NCBI RefSeq assembly: GCF_013166575.1
Contig: NZ_JABKKE010000004.1
Location: 62,001 to 126,000, forward strand
DNA from: Xylanibacter rodentium
Lineage (GTDB): Bacteria > Bacteroidota > Bacteroidia > Bacteroidales > Bacteroidaceae
DNA length: 64,000 bases
Reading direction: 5' to 3'
Position numbers and translations under genes: made by a program. Below, piece after piece: positions 10,102-18,914 of the stretch. Position 1 is the stretch's first letter. Each line of letters begins with the position of its first letter. Under the pieces are notes generated by a model. It was not told where the DNA came from, made no database searches, and saw only the letters and a list, made by a program, of their open reading frames with translations.

Positions 10102-12027
10102 ATGAGAAAAATAATAATAACCTTAACGTTGCTTCTCTGTGTCATGAACATGAATGCAAGTTTTAAGATTGACCGAATAGAGCCCACGGACTGGTACGTG
10201 GGTATGAAAGATGCCTCGTTGCAGCTGATGGTCTATGGCAAGGATATCCGGGATCTGGATGTCGACGTGCAGTATCCGGGCGTTCGTATTGATTCCCTCG
10301 TACGTCTGGAGTCACCCAATTACCTGCTTGTCTATCTCAACCTGCATGGAGCGAAAGCCGGCGAGATGACATTGAACTTCAAGCAAGGCAAGAAAACAAA
10401 AGAGGTGACATATACCTTAAAGAACCGAGAGATGGCCGGTGAGAAACGCATCGGTTTCAGCAACGCCGACGTGCTCTATATGCTGATGCCGGACCGCTTT
10501 GCCAACGGTCGGACCGATAACGACGCCTTCAAGACCATGCGCGACAAAGTGTGTGACCGTCAGGCTCCGAGCCTGCGTCATGGTGGCGACTTGGAAGGCA
10601 TCCGCCGGCATCTCGACTATTTCAACGAGTTGGGCGTGACAGCCTTGTGGTTTACACCGGTGTTGGAGAATGACTCTCCCAACGATGGCAAGAATAGCAC
10701 TTATCATGGTTATGCCACGACCAACTACTATCGTGTAGACCCGCGGTTTGGAACCAATGAGGAGTATAGGGCACTCATTGCTGAGGCGCATGCCAAAGGT
10801 TTAAAGGTTGTGATGGACATGATCTTCAATCATTGTGGTTTCGACCATCCGTGGATTGCTGACATGCCGTCGAAGGATTGGTTCAACACTCCGGAGTGGC
10901 TTTTTCCCGAGAATAAGGGCGTAGAGCATCAGAAGTCAATAGGCACCATGGACGGTACGGCCAGTGTGAACGACAAGTATTTGCAGACCAGTTATAAACT
11001 GACGCCTGTACTTGACCCCTATGCCAGCAAAGTAGACCTCCGTGAAACTGTCTACGGTTGGTTCGTTCCTACCATGCCCGATCTGAACCAACGCAATCCT
11101 CACGTTATAAAGTATCTCATCCAGAACAGTGAATGGTGGATAGAAAGTGTGGGCATTGACGGCATACGTATGGATACCTATCCTTATGCCGACCGTGACG
11201 CGATGGCCCTGTGGATGAAGACCCTCGACATGGAGTATCCCAACTTCAACACAGTGGGTGAGACATGGGTCACCGAACCTGCTTATACCGCCGCATGGCA
11301 GAAAGATTCAAAACTGTCGGAGAAGAACAGCTACCTGAAGACGGTGATGGACTTTGCGTTCTTTGACCGCATCAACCAGGCAAAGAACGAGATTACCGAT
11401 GACTGGTGGAACGGTATGAACCGCATCTACAACGTGCTTTGCTACGATTATCTCTATCCCAATCCAAAGAGCGTGATGGCTTTTGTGGAGAACCATGACA
11501 CCGACCGCTTTCTCGGCACGGGCAAGGATACCATGGCTTTGAAGCAGGCGCTTGCACTTCTGCTCACCATCAACCGCACACCGCAACTGTATTATGGCAC
11601 TGAGGTGTTGATGAACGGTACTAAGGCGGAGACAGACGGTAATGTGCGTAAGGACTTTCCCGGAGGTTGGGCCGGTGACGAGCACAACTGTTTTACAGCT
11701 GAAGGCAGAACACAAGCAGAGAACAACATGTTCAACTGGCTGAGTAAACTGTTGCACTGGCGTCATGGCAACAAGGTGATAACCGAAGGCAACCAGGTGC
11801 AGTTCACTCCTCAGAAAGGTGTTTACGTCATAGCCCGCCAGTATCGGAACAAGAGCGTGATGACCATCGTCAATGGCACCAAGGATCCTGCGCAACTGGT
11901 TGTTGCCCGCTATGCAGAAATCATTGGCAGCAAAAAGAAAGCCACGGATGTCATCACCGGAAGAACAGTCATGATTGACAAGAATGTGAGGCTGCGTCCC
12001 CGTCAGACGCTCATCCTGGAGCTTTAG
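10102..12027 (+). CDS. susA: SusA-like neopullulanase/cyclomaltodextrinase, GH13
   Basis: 641 aa with a signal peptide (LLLCVMNMNAS). The N-terminal beta domain (FKIDRIEPTDWYVGMKD) matches the cyclomaltodextrinase N-terminal family, followed by the GH13 barrel and a cyclomaltodextrinase-type C-terminal domain. Catalytic residues are visible: Asp358 in GIRMDTYPYAD, Glu387 in VGETWVTEP and Asp466 in VENHDTDRF. SusA of B. thetaiotaomicron has the same plan and degrades starch oligosaccharides in the periplasm. It is the last gene of the plus-strand starch cluster and converges on rhaT across a long hairpin. It is called SusA-like rather than SusG because it lacks a lipobox and a CBM58 insertion. 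Confidence 0.93.
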   Translation: MRKIIITLTLLLCVMNMNASFKIDRIEPTDWYVGMKDASLQLMVYGKDIRDLDVDVQYPGVRIDSLVRLESPNYLLVYLNLHGAKAGEMTLNFKQGKKTKEVTYTLKNREMAGEKRIGFSNADVLYMLMPDRFANGRTDNDAFKTMRDKVCDRQAPSLRHGGDLEGIRRHLDYFNELGVTALWFTPVLENDSPNDGKNSTYHGYATTNYYRVDPRFGTNEEYRALIAEAHAKGLKVVMDMIFNHCGFDHPWIADMPSKDWFNTPEWLFPENKGVEHQKSIGTMDGTASVNDKYLQTSYKLTPVLDPYASKVDLRETVYGWFVPTMPDLNQRNPHVIKYLIQNSEWWIESVGIDGIRMDTYPYADRDAMALWMKTLDMEYPNFNTVGETWVTEPAYTAAWQKDSKLSEKNSYLKTVMDFAFFDRINQAKNEITDDWWNGMNRIYNVLCYDYLYPNPKSVMAFVENHDTDRFLGTGKDTMALKQALALLLTINRTPQLYYGTEVLMNGTKAETDGNVRKDFPGGWAGDEHNCFTAEGRTQAENNMFNWLSKLLHWRHGNKVITEGNQVQFTPQKGVYVIARQYRNKSVMTIVNGTKDPAQLVVARYAEIIGSKKKATDVITGRTVMIDKNVRLRPRQTLILEL

Positions 12028-12042
12028 AGCCTCGTGAAAAGC

Positions 12043-12142
12043 TAAGAGTGAAGAGTGAAAAGTGAAGAGGTATGATTACCGGCATAAAGGCTTTGGGCTT
12101 GCGCGGTAATCATACCTCTTCACTTTTCACTCTTCACTCTTA
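12043..12142. terminator. 39-bp perfect inverted repeat between convergent susA and rhaT
   Basis: Positions 12043-12081 and 12104-12142 are exact reverse complements over 39 bp, with a 22-nt loop. The arms consist of GAAGAGTGAAAAGTGAAGAG-type repeats plus GGTATGATTACCG. It lies between the stop codons of two convergent genes, so a bidirectional terminator or 3'-end stabilising hairpin is the simplest reading. The arm sequence resembles low-complexity repeats at 39783-39840 and 54421-54465. Confidence 0.75.
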
Positions 12143-12168
12143 ACTAGATTCTCTTCACTCTTCACTCT

Positions 12169-13203
12169 TTATATGAGCTGCGGTAGGAATGACGATATTA
12201 TCAATACGATAATGCCGATTACCAGCACCGTGATGGTCTTCTGTGAGCAGCCTTTCCATTCGTTGAGAATGATGCCCCATACATTCGAGAACACCACGTT
12301 AAGCGCCATGAGGATGCAGAATGACAGCGTCATCAGCGTGGGGGATTCTGTGAGGAAGCCTTTGCCGAGTGACAGGCCGAAGAACTGGCTGTACCACAAT
12401 GCACCGGCCAATGCACAGAAAACAACATTGTTCAGCCATACGTTGCCTTTCTTATAGTCGCCCCACGTGCCGTTCTTGTTGTTTTGGAAGAAGCAGTAGA
12501 TAGCGTTGGTAACAAATCCGCCCAGTGTAACGAGGAATGTTGCGGGCAACGTCTTGTACATATCGGGAGTAAGGTCGCCGAAGTTGATTTCCTTGCCGAA
12601 TTCCAGACCGACATTGAAGCAACCGCTCATGAAGCCGGCGAGCAATGCGATGGCCAGACCTTTGGGGAAGTTGAAGTCTTTCACGGCCGCTTTCTTCTCT
12701 TCCTCAGACAGCGATGCTGCTTTCATCGAACCGGCGACACCGATGATGGCGATGCCGACGAGTGTAACGGCAACACCGAGAATTACGGCAAAGGTGAGTG
12801 ATTCGAGCGCGTTAAGTTCGGGGAAGAATATGTTGAGCAGCACAGGGCCCATGATTGTTCCCAATCCGGCGCATGTTCCCAAGGCAATCGACTGTCCGAG
12901 AGCTACACCGAGATAGCGCATGGACAGACCGAAAGTAAGGCCGCCCACGCCCCACAGAACGCCGAATAGCATTGTCATCCACAGATTGAACGAACTGCTC
13001 ATTGAGAAGAGTTCGCACAAGCTGTGCCCAGCCGGTACGGCCAGCATGGCGCCAAGCAGCGGCAGGATTAGCCATGCAAACACTCCTTGTACAATCCAAT
13101 AAGACTCCCATGACCAATCTTTGATTTTATTGATTGGCACGTAGCAGCTCGACTGGCAGAAAGCGCCGATGGCTATGATTAGTAATCCGAATATTATTTC
13201 CAT
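12169..13203 (-). CDS. rhaT: L-rhamnose/proton symporter
   Basis: 344 aa, the usual RhaT length. About ten hydrophobic helices are visible. Family segments include the N-terminal MEIIFGLLIIAIGAFCQSSCYVPINKIKDWSWESYW, here cited only by its ends, and the later FGVLWGVGGLTFGLSMRYLG and ALGTCAGLGTIMGP motifs. RhaT belongs to the drug/metabolite transporter superfamily and imports L-rhamnose with a proton across the inner membrane. It is the last gene of the minus-strand rhaB-rhaA-rhaT set, 94 bp after the isomerase gene; the gap contains a strong hairpin. Confidence 0.93.
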   Translation of the reverse strand: MEIIFGLLIIAIGAFCQSSCYVPINKIKDWSWESYWIVQGVFAWLILPLLGAMLAVPAGHSLCELFSMSSSFNLWMTMLFGVLWGVGGLTFGLSMRYLGVALGQSIALGTCAGLGTIMGPVLLNIFFPELNALESLTFAVILGVAVTLVGIAIIGVAGSMKAASLSEEEKKAAVKDFNFPKGLAIALLAGFMSGCFNVGLEFGKEINFGDLTPDMYKTLPATFLVTLGGFVTNAIYCFFQNNKNGTWGDYKKGNVWLNNVVFCALAGALWYSQFFGLSLGKGFLTESPTLMTLSFCILMALNVVFSNVWGIILNEWKGCSQKTITVLVIGIIVLIISSFLPQLI

Positions 13204-13233
13204 GTTCTTTTTATTTTAGGGGTTAAATAAATT

Positions 13234-13272
13234 AAAGGAGTTATCGCGGGCTTGGTCCGCGATAATTCCTTT
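13234..13272. repeat. intercistronic hairpin between rhaA and rhaT
   Basis: Arms 13234-13249 and 13257-13272 pair over 16 bp with one mismatch around a 7-nt loop (AAAGGAGTTATCGCGG against its complement). It contains the GGAGTTATCG block of the repeat family at 9938 and 43131. Lying inside the operon, it could uncouple rhaT expression from the catabolic genes or set a processing point. Confidence 0.65.
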
Positions 13273-13297
13273 TACCTTTGACTCGAGGGAAAGAGTG

Positions 13298-14554
13298 TTA
13301 TGCTCTCTTTGAAGTCACGTCAGCCTCGTATTTCTCAACGGCAGTGATGAATTCCTCGCCTACAGGAACATTGTTGCGTAAGCAGAATTCGTCGTAAACA
13401 GCGTTCCATGGCAGGTTCTTGCACTCCTCAAGCAGTGCCAGGCGCTGGAATTTCTTGTCGTCAAGTTCATATTTGCGCAGTGTGGCGATAGGTTCGAGCA
13501 GGGCGCGGAGCATGCATTTCTGGGCGGCGCGGCTACCGATGACGTAAGCACCGATGCGGTTGAGCGTGCCGTCGAAATAGTCGAGACCGTAGTGTACGCG
13601 GTCGAGAGCGCCGGCGCGGACAATTTCGCTGAACAAATCCTGTGTAGGGTCGTCCATTATGGTAACGTGGTCAGAGTCCCAACGTACCGGGCGAGATACG
13701 TGCAACATCAGCTCAGGCACGAACAGCAACATGGCAGAAACTTTGTCGGCAACGCTCTCTGTCGGGTGGAAATGACCGGTGTCGAGAGTTATCATCATGT
13801 TGTTCTTTGCGGCATAAGATGTGTAGAAGTCGTTTGAACCGACAGTGTAGCTCTCCAAACCGATACCGAACACTTTAGACTCCACACAGTCTTTCATGTT
13901 GTCATATTTCTGTGCGAAAATCTGATCGAGTGAATCTTTCAGCAGTTCTCGGTACATCAGTCGGTTAACGGTGAGGTCCTTGCTTCCGTCGTGTACCCAT
14001 GTATTCATGATACAAGGGTCGCCCTGAGCCTTACCTATAGCCTCGGAAATGGCGCGGCAACGCTTTGAGTGTTCAATCCAGAAGTCGCGGATACCCTTGT
14101 CGGGGTTGGCGAGGCTCAGATCGCCGCTCTTCGGATGAGAGAAAGATGTAGAGTTGAAGTCGAGCAGTGTATTGTTGGCTTTACCCCAGTCAATCCAGCT
14201 CTGGAAGTGTGTGACGTCGCACTGGTCGCGGTCAACGTATTTTCCACCGAAATCGCCATAGATCTCGTGCAGATTCAGACGGTGTGTACCCGGTATGAGC
14301 GACTTCGCGTAGAGGATGTCCGAGCGTAGTTCGTCAATGTTGCGTGCTTTGCCGGGATAGTTTCCGTTCACCTGAATGCCGCCTGTCAGCGATCCGCCCT
14401 GATTCTCAAATCCTGCGACGTCGTCAGCTTGCCAGCAGTGCATGCTTAGATGGAAGTTCTGCATCTGCTCCAGCACTTTCTCCGTATCAACTCCAATGGC
14501 TGCGTAGCGCTCTTTGGCCACTTCGTATGCCTTCTTTACCAATTCTTCTTTCAT
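13298..14554 (-). CDS. rhaA: L-rhamnose isomerase
   Basis: 418 aa, the normal length for this family (called rhaI in some Bacteroides literature). The enzyme converts L-rhamnose to L-rhamnulose in the cytoplasm using two divalent metal ions. Family segments visible include FHLSMHCWQADDVAGFE, GTHRLNLHEIYGDFGGK, DFNSTSFSHPKSGDLSLANP, WVHDGSKD and TLDTGHFHPTESVADK, which carry the metal-binding Glu/Asp/His residues. It is 116 bp downstream of rhaB and upstream of rhaT. Nothing unusual is seen in the sequence. Confidence 0.96.
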   Translation of the reverse strand: MKEELVKKAYEVAKERYAAIGVDTEKVLEQMQNFHLSMHCWQADDVAGFENQGGSLTGGIQVNGNYPGKARNIDELRSDILYAKSLIPGTHRLNLHEIYGDFGGKYVDRDQCDVTHFQSWIDWGKANNTLLDFNSTSFSHPKSGDLSLANPDKGIRDFWIEHSKRCRAISEAIGKAQGDPCIMNTWVHDGSKDLTVNRLMYRELLKDSLDQIFAQKYDNMKDCVESKVFGIGLESYTVGSNDFYTSYAAKNNMMITLDTGHFHPTESVADKVSAMLLFVPELMLHVSRPVRWDSDHVTIMDDPTQDLFSEIVRAGALDRVHYGLDYFDGTLNRIGAYVIGSRAAQKCMLRALLEPIATLRKYELDDKKFQRLALLEECKNLPWNAVYDEFCLRNNVPVGEEFITAVEKYEADVTSKRA

Positions 14555-14670
14555 TTTGTTTTTAGATTTTATAATTATTAGTTTGTTGATATATTTATTT
14601 TATGGGAAGGACGGGATACATGGGAATGATTTTAGGAATCCCTTGTCTTCTCGTTTTCTTATGTCCCTTT

Positions 14671-16155
14671 CTATCCCTTCTTTTCTACGATTTCGACAAA
14701 CCGTGCGTATGCCTTGTCCCACATTTCGGTGTTTTTCGGCACGAAGCGTTTCAGTTCGATACTGTTGGCGATGATGCGGCGCATATCCCATATGTCGCTC
14801 ACGTCGCCCGAGGCTTTGGCTTGCAACATGATGTTGCCTATGGCAGTTCCTTCCTGCGGTCCGGCCAGCACCTCCACACCGAGCGAGTCGGCCGTGAACT
14901 GGTTCAGATAGTTGTTGAGCGAGCCTCCGCCGATTATATGCAGAACACCGAGCGGGAATGATGCCATTTCCTTGAGGTATCCGAACACCTGACGGTAGCG
15001 CAATGCGAGCGACTCGAATATGCAACGGCATATCTCGGCGTATCCCTCGGGCACGTGCTGTCCCGTTTCGCGGCAATATGTCTGTATCGCCTCTATCATC
15101 GACGAAGGATTGGCGAACATGGTGTCGTCGGGATTGATGATGCTTTGGAAAGCCGGCTGTTTCATAGCCTCGGCCTGCAGTTCGGTGTGCGATTTCGGGG
15201 CGTCGGTCCATTCCTTGCGGCAGCGTTCGTATATCCACATGCCGCAGATGTTCTTCAGGAAGCGTGTGGTGCCTTCTATGCCTCCCTCGTTGGTGAAGTT
15301 GCGATTGTAGCTCAGGTCGTTGATTATGGCATCCTTTGTTTCTATGCCCATAAGGCTCCAAGTGCCGCTGCTCAGGTATGCGAATTTCTCGTCGCGTGCC
15401 GGTACGGCAGCCACTGCACTGCCCGTATCATGTCCTGCCACGGCTATGACAGGCACAGCTCCCAGTCCGGTCATCTTCTGTACCTCTTCGGTAAGCATGC
15501 CTATCTTTACGGCCGGATTGACCATCTCGCCGAAATTGTCTCGGTTCAGCCCTACGCTTTTGAGCAGGCGTTCGTCGAGTTGTTTGGTTCTCGGGTCGAG
15601 CATCTGGCTTGTTGATGCTATGGTATATTCGCATACCATCTTGCCTGTGAGCATGTAGCTCAGTGCATCGGGCACAAAGAGAATCTTATCCGCGTTTTCC
15701 AATGCCGTATTGCCGGCGCGTCGCATGGCATAGAGTTGGAACAGCGAGTTGAAGTTCATGAATTGTATTCCGGTGATGTCGTATACCGTCTTCTTTTCCA
15801 CGGCTTTGTCAAAATACTCTTCCATCATTCCGAAAGTGTGCGGGTCACGATAAGCCAGCGGGTTGCGTAGCAGAGCACCGTCACGTCCCACACAAACGAA
15901 ATCTACGCCCCATGTGTCAATACCGATGGAACAGATTGGCAACTCACGTTGTGCGGCGAGCTTGAGACCTTTTATTATTTCATTGTATAGTGCATAGATG
16001 TCCCAATAGAAGTGTCCGCCGGTCTCTATCAGATTGTTGTCGAATCGTGTCAGTTCTTCCAGTTCGATGCGCTTGTCACCCAAAGTTCCGATGATGGTTC
16101 TGCCGCTGGTAGCGCCCAAATCGACAGCGAAGAAATATTTCTTGTTATTTTCCAT
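14671..16155 (-). CDS. rhaB: L-rhamnulokinase
   Basis: 494 aa FGGY-type sugar kinase. The N-terminal phosphate-1 motif is FFAVDLGATSGRTIIG; later ATP-binding motifs include SIGIDTWGVDFV, VAGHDTGSAVAAVP, SSGTWSLMGIE and HIIGGGSLNNYLNQ. The SSGTWSLMG and FFAVDLGATSGR versions are characteristic of rhamnulokinases rather than xylulo- or glycerol kinases. It phosphorylates L-rhamnulose and is the promoter-proximal gene of the rhamnose operon, with a Bacteroidetes -7 element 44 bp upstream. The next enzyme of the pathway, rhamnulose-1-phosphate aldolase, is not encoded in the window. Confidence 0.95.
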   Translation of the reverse strand: MENNKKYFFAVDLGATSGRTIIGTLGDKRIELEELTRFDNNLIETGGHFYWDIYALYNEIIKGLKLAAQRELPICSIGIDTWGVDFVCVGRDGALLRNPLAYRDPHTFGMMEEYFDKAVEKKTVYDITGIQFMNFNSLFQLYAMRRAGNTALENADKILFVPDALSYMLTGKMVCEYTIASTSQMLDPRTKQLDERLLKSVGLNRDNFGEMVNPAVKIGMLTEEVQKMTGLGAVPVIAVAGHDTGSAVAAVPARDEKFAYLSSGTWSLMGIETKDAIINDLSYNRNFTNEGGIEGTTRFLKNICGMWIYERCRKEWTDAPKSHTELQAEAMKQPAFQSIINPDDTMFANPSSMIEAIQTYCRETGQHVPEGYAEICRCIFESLALRYRQVFGYLKEMASFPLGVLHIIGGGSLNNYLNQFTADSLGVEVLAGPQEGTAIGNIMLQAKASGDVSDIWDMRRIIANSIELKRFVPKNTEMWDKAYARFVEIVEKKG

Positions 16156-16198
16156 TGATTTGTTTTGTTAGCAGTGTTAGTATTAAAACTTCCATTTG

Positions 16199-16206
16199 CA
16201 AAGATA
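16199..16206 (-). promoter_or_regulatory. -7 element of the rhamnose operon
   Basis: The minus strand reads TATCTTTG (TAnnTTTG), giving a predicted leader of about 37 nt before rhaB. No clear -33 TTG is seen at 19-20 bp, as expected for a promoter needing an activator. Confidence 0.6.
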
Positions 16207-16423
16207 ACATTTTATTATTAATTGACGGCATTATTATTTGATTTTTGTACCAAAAGTTTTGTCTGTATAATTTTAGCGTGGGACTGTGATGACGATTGTA
16301 GGTCATGTAATATGTCTTGTTGGAATTGTGGTTGAAGTAATGTCACAACCGTTCATGAGAGGGTGAGAAAACGATTACGTGAAAAAAAGCCCGTAAGGCA
16401 GTATCGCATACCGATTTTATTGT

Positions 16424-16431
16424 TACCTTTG
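16424..16431 (+). promoter_or_regulatory. -7 element for the nhaD transcript
   Basis: TACCTTTG matches TAnnTTTG. Transcription would start near 16438, leaving a leader of about 135 nt before nhaD that covers the structured region at 16447-16526. Confidence 0.55.
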
Positions 16432-16446
16432 CACTGAAAGCGGAGG

Positions 16447-16526
16447 TATGGCTGTCGCAGGCTGGGCGTAAATGCTTATGCGTCAAGCCTTCCGGCTTGG
16501 GGAAGTACTGTATGCTGCTGGCCATA
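16447..16526 (+). ncRNA. riboswitch-like structured leader of nhaD
   Basis: The leader folds on paper into a closed multibranch structure. A closing stem pairs TATGGC (16447-16452) with GCCATA (16521-16526), and a second stem pairs GCAG (16457-16460) with CTGC (16515-16518). Inside are two hairpins: GCGTAA/TTATGC with loop ATGC (16466-16481) and CAAGCC/GGCTTG with loop TTCC (16484-16499). The single-stranded segment GGGAAGTACTGTATG follows. Na+- and Li+-sensing riboswitches are known ahead of cation antiporter genes in other bacteria. I could not match this sequence to a named class, so the riboswitch idea is inference. Confidence 0.5.
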
Positions 16527-16573
16527 AATGACGGAAAAACAAACTAAAAAAACAAATTAATCAATAACAAAAA

Positions 16574-17917
16574 ATGACAACATTAACTCTTGCGATTGTC
16601 ATCGTTTTCGTCGCAGGTTATCTGTGTATAGCCATCGAAAGCGTGACTAAGGTGAACAAGGCTGCCATAGCCTTGCTGATGTTTGTGTTCTGCTGGACAC
16701 TGTTCATGCTCGATCCGGGCAGCTATCTGGCCGATGCGGTTGGCGAGCATGCCGCTTTGGCTGTCAGTGAGGTGATGGAGAAGCACCTCGGCAGTACGTC
16801 TACAACGTTGTTCTTTTTGATGGGTGCCATGACTATTGTTGAGGTTGTAGACCAGAACGGCGGATTCAATTTTGTGCGCGACTTGCTCAGTACCACAAGC
16901 AAAAAGGCATTGTTATGGCGCATAGCTCTGCTCACTTTCATTCTTTCGTCCATTCTCGACAATCTGACCACGAGTATTGTGATGATAATGATTTTGCGTA
17001 AACTTGTGTCTGAACGCAAAGACCGTCTTGTCTATGCTTCGCTTGTGGTCATTGCAGCCAATTCCGGTGGCGCTTTTTCGCCTATCGGTGATGTTACTAC
17101 TATTATGCTATGGAACAAGGGTCTTATTACTGCACTTGGTGTGATAAGTGAAATTGTCGTTCCTTCGGTGGTGTCGATGGTTATTCCCGCCTATATCTTG
17201 TCGTTCTCGCTGAAAGGCAGCTTTGCTGCAGTTGACGGAAGTGACGAGTCGACAGATACGGGTAGCGGTCTTACGGCATTTCAACGCAAAGTGATATTCA
17301 TGCTTGGGGTGGGCGGACTGATATTTGTTCCTGTGTTCAAGTCGATAACTCATTTGCCTCCTTTTGTAGGCATACTTCTTGTTTTGGGTATACTTTGGAC
17401 TGTTACAGAAATATTCTATCGCAGTCGTGGTGAAGATGAGGGGGATGATACCCAAAAGCGTATCACCAGGATACTTACACGCATAGATATGAGTACGATA
17501 TTGTTTTTCCTGGGTATACTTATGGCTGTAGCCTGCTTGGAGACCATCGGCGTGCTGACGATGTTGGGCGAGGGACTTGACGTGGCCTTTGACGGCAATT
17601 ATTATATGGTTACAGGTATCATCGGTGTGCTTTCGAGCATTGTCGACAATGTCCCTTTGGTGGCCGGTTGTATGGGTATGTATCCTGTTGAGGCTGTAGG
17701 TGATATGGCTGTAGACGGTATTTTCTGGCAACTTCTTGCATATTGTGCCGGTGTTGGCGGCTCTATGCTCATTATCGGTTCTGCTGCCGGTGTCGTTGTG
17801 ATGGGGCTGGAGAAGATTTCTTTCGGATGGTATATGAAGCATATCACGTGGATTGCTTTCGTGGGCTATATGGCCGGTATAGGCTGTTACTGGTTGGAGA
17901 AGACTTTCATCTTTTAG
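16574..17917 (+). CDS. nhaD: NhaD-type Na+/H+ antiporter
   Basis: 447 aa integral membrane protein with about 12 hydrophobic helices. It belongs to the ion transporter superfamily: the conserved half-repeat LSSILDNLTTSIVMIMIL and its counterpart GVLSSIVDNVPLVAGCMGM each carry the Asp-Asn pair thought to bind the cation, and AANSGGAFSPIGDVTTIMLW is a further NhaD signature. It exports Na+ (or Li+) in exchange for protons. It is a single-gene unit, divergent from rhaB and convergent with the AraC gene; the structured leader suggests RNA-level control. Confidence 0.93.
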   Translation: MTTLTLAIVIVFVAGYLCIAIESVTKVNKAAIALLMFVFCWTLFMLDPGSYLADAVGEHAALAVSEVMEKHLGSTSTTLFFLMGAMTIVEVVDQNGGFNFVRDLLSTTSKKALLWRIALLTFILSSILDNLTTSIVMIMILRKLVSERKDRLVYASLVVIAANSGGAFSPIGDVTTIMLWNKGLITALGVISEIVVPSVVSMVIPAYILSFSLKGSFAAVDGSDESTDTGSGLTAFQRKVIFMLGVGGLIFVPVFKSITHLPPFVGILLVLGILWTVTEIFYRSRGEDEGDDTQKRITRILTRIDMSTILFFLGILMAVACLETIGVLTMLGEGLDVAFDGNYYMVTGIIGVLSSIVDNVPLVAGCMGMYPVEAVGDMAVDGIFWQLLAYCAGVGGSMLIIGSAAGVVVMGLEKISFGWYMKHITWIAFVGYMAGIGCYWLEKTFIF

Positions 17918-17948
17918 ACGAATCTGTCTCAGAATTGAAAATGTGAAA

Positions 17949-17997
17949 TTGGAAATTGGGAATGCAGAATGAAAAATTCAGCATTCCCAGTTTCCAA
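17949..17997. terminator. hairpin between convergent nhaD and araC-type gene
   Basis: Arms 17949-17965 and 17981-17997 pair over 17 bp with one mismatch and a 15-nt loop. Its position 31 bp after the nhaD stop and 13 bp before the convergent gene's stop fits a bidirectional terminator. Confidence 0.7.
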
Positions 17998-18010
17998 TAA
18001 TAAGAATATA

Positions 18011-18883
18011 TTACCGTCTCATTCTCATCTCACTTGGTTTTCGGCCTGTCTTTATCTTGAATTTTGCCGAGAAATAGTCCGGTGAGTCAAAGTTGAGCCT
18101 ATATGCAATTTCCTTTATGCTCAAGTTGGTGGTTTTGAGCAGTTCTTTGGCACGTTGCAGTTTCAGGTCCTGCTGGTATGCCGCGGGACTCAGTCCGGTG
18201 TATTCCTTGAACAGTTTGCGGAAGTTGGAGTAGCTCACTCCAAGTTCCTCGGCCACTTGCTGTATGGTGAGGCTGCTCTCCAAGGCCTCGCGTATTCTCA
18301 GTCGTGCGCGGTTTACCATGTCGACGTGGGCGTGGTTCTTGTTCAGCTCTATATTACGTTCGAGTGAGTACATCATGCCTATGAGATGGTTTACTATTCC
18401 GGCGAGCAGTTGTTGCGAGTATGCTTCCTCTGCCGTTGCTGTGGCATATGCCGATTCGTACAGTTGTACTATCACGCTGGAGAATCCTATGTGGTATATA
18501 GGCTTTTCACGCAGGAGGAATCTCAGTCCTACGCGCTCGTCTATGTTTTTCCCTTTGAATCCTATCCAATAGCTTTTCCATCCTGTTTCGGGATCCGGGT
18601 GGTATGTATGCCATTCACCGGGGAAGAGCAGAAACATGTCTCCCTCGTTCAATTCCGTTTCCTGCTGGTGAGTGCTTGTGAATACACCTTTTCCCTCTGT
18701 GATGTAGAGCAGCTGGTATTCGTTGAGTTCGCGCCCTTCTTCGACGTGGAAATAATATCCGTCGGCATGGCCTCGGGTGGGATAGGGGTCGCCCGGGGCT
18801 ATCTCTTCATATCCTACGGTACTCACGGTGAGTCCCCACTGCATGTCGCGGTCGTTGGCTAAGACATATTTGCTGATTTGCAT
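18011..18883 (-). CDS. AraC-family transcriptional regulator with N-terminal cupin domain
   Basis: 290 aa. The N-terminal half looks like an AraC-type ligand-binding cupin (YQLLYITEGKGVF, LNEGDMFLLFPGEWHTYHP). The C-terminal half has two helix-turn-helix motifs: SLTIQQVAEELGVSYSNFRK and LSIKEIAYRLNFDSPDYFSA. There is no receiver domain, so it is not a classical response regulator. It starts 31 bp after the second histidine kinase gene and is probably co-transcribed with both kinases. It could regulate the nearby rhamnose genes, since Bacteroides RhaR is AraC-type, but nothing in the sequence proves this. Confidence 0.9.
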   Translation of the reverse strand: MQISKYVLANDRDMQWGLTVSTVGYEEIAPGDPYPTRGHADGYYFHVEEGRELNEYQLLYITEGKGVFTSTHQQETELNEGDMFLLFPGEWHTYHPDPETGWKSYWIGFKGKNIDERVGLRFLLREKPIYHIGFSSVIVQLYESAYATATAEEAYSQQLLAGIVNHLIGMMYSLERNIELNKNHAHVDMVNRARLRIREALESSLTIQQVAEELGVSYSNFRKLFKEYTGLSPAAYQQDLKLQRAKELLKTTNLSIKEIAYRLNFDSPDYFSAKFKIKTGRKPSEMRMRR

Positions 18884-18914
18884 ATTATTATTGCTTTATA
18901 GGTTGTTGCTGTTG

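Noticed and set aside
16447..16526. Naming the nhaD leader as a known Na+ or Li+ riboswitch
   Set aside because: I could not match conserved bases to a named class, so it is reported only as a structured candidate.
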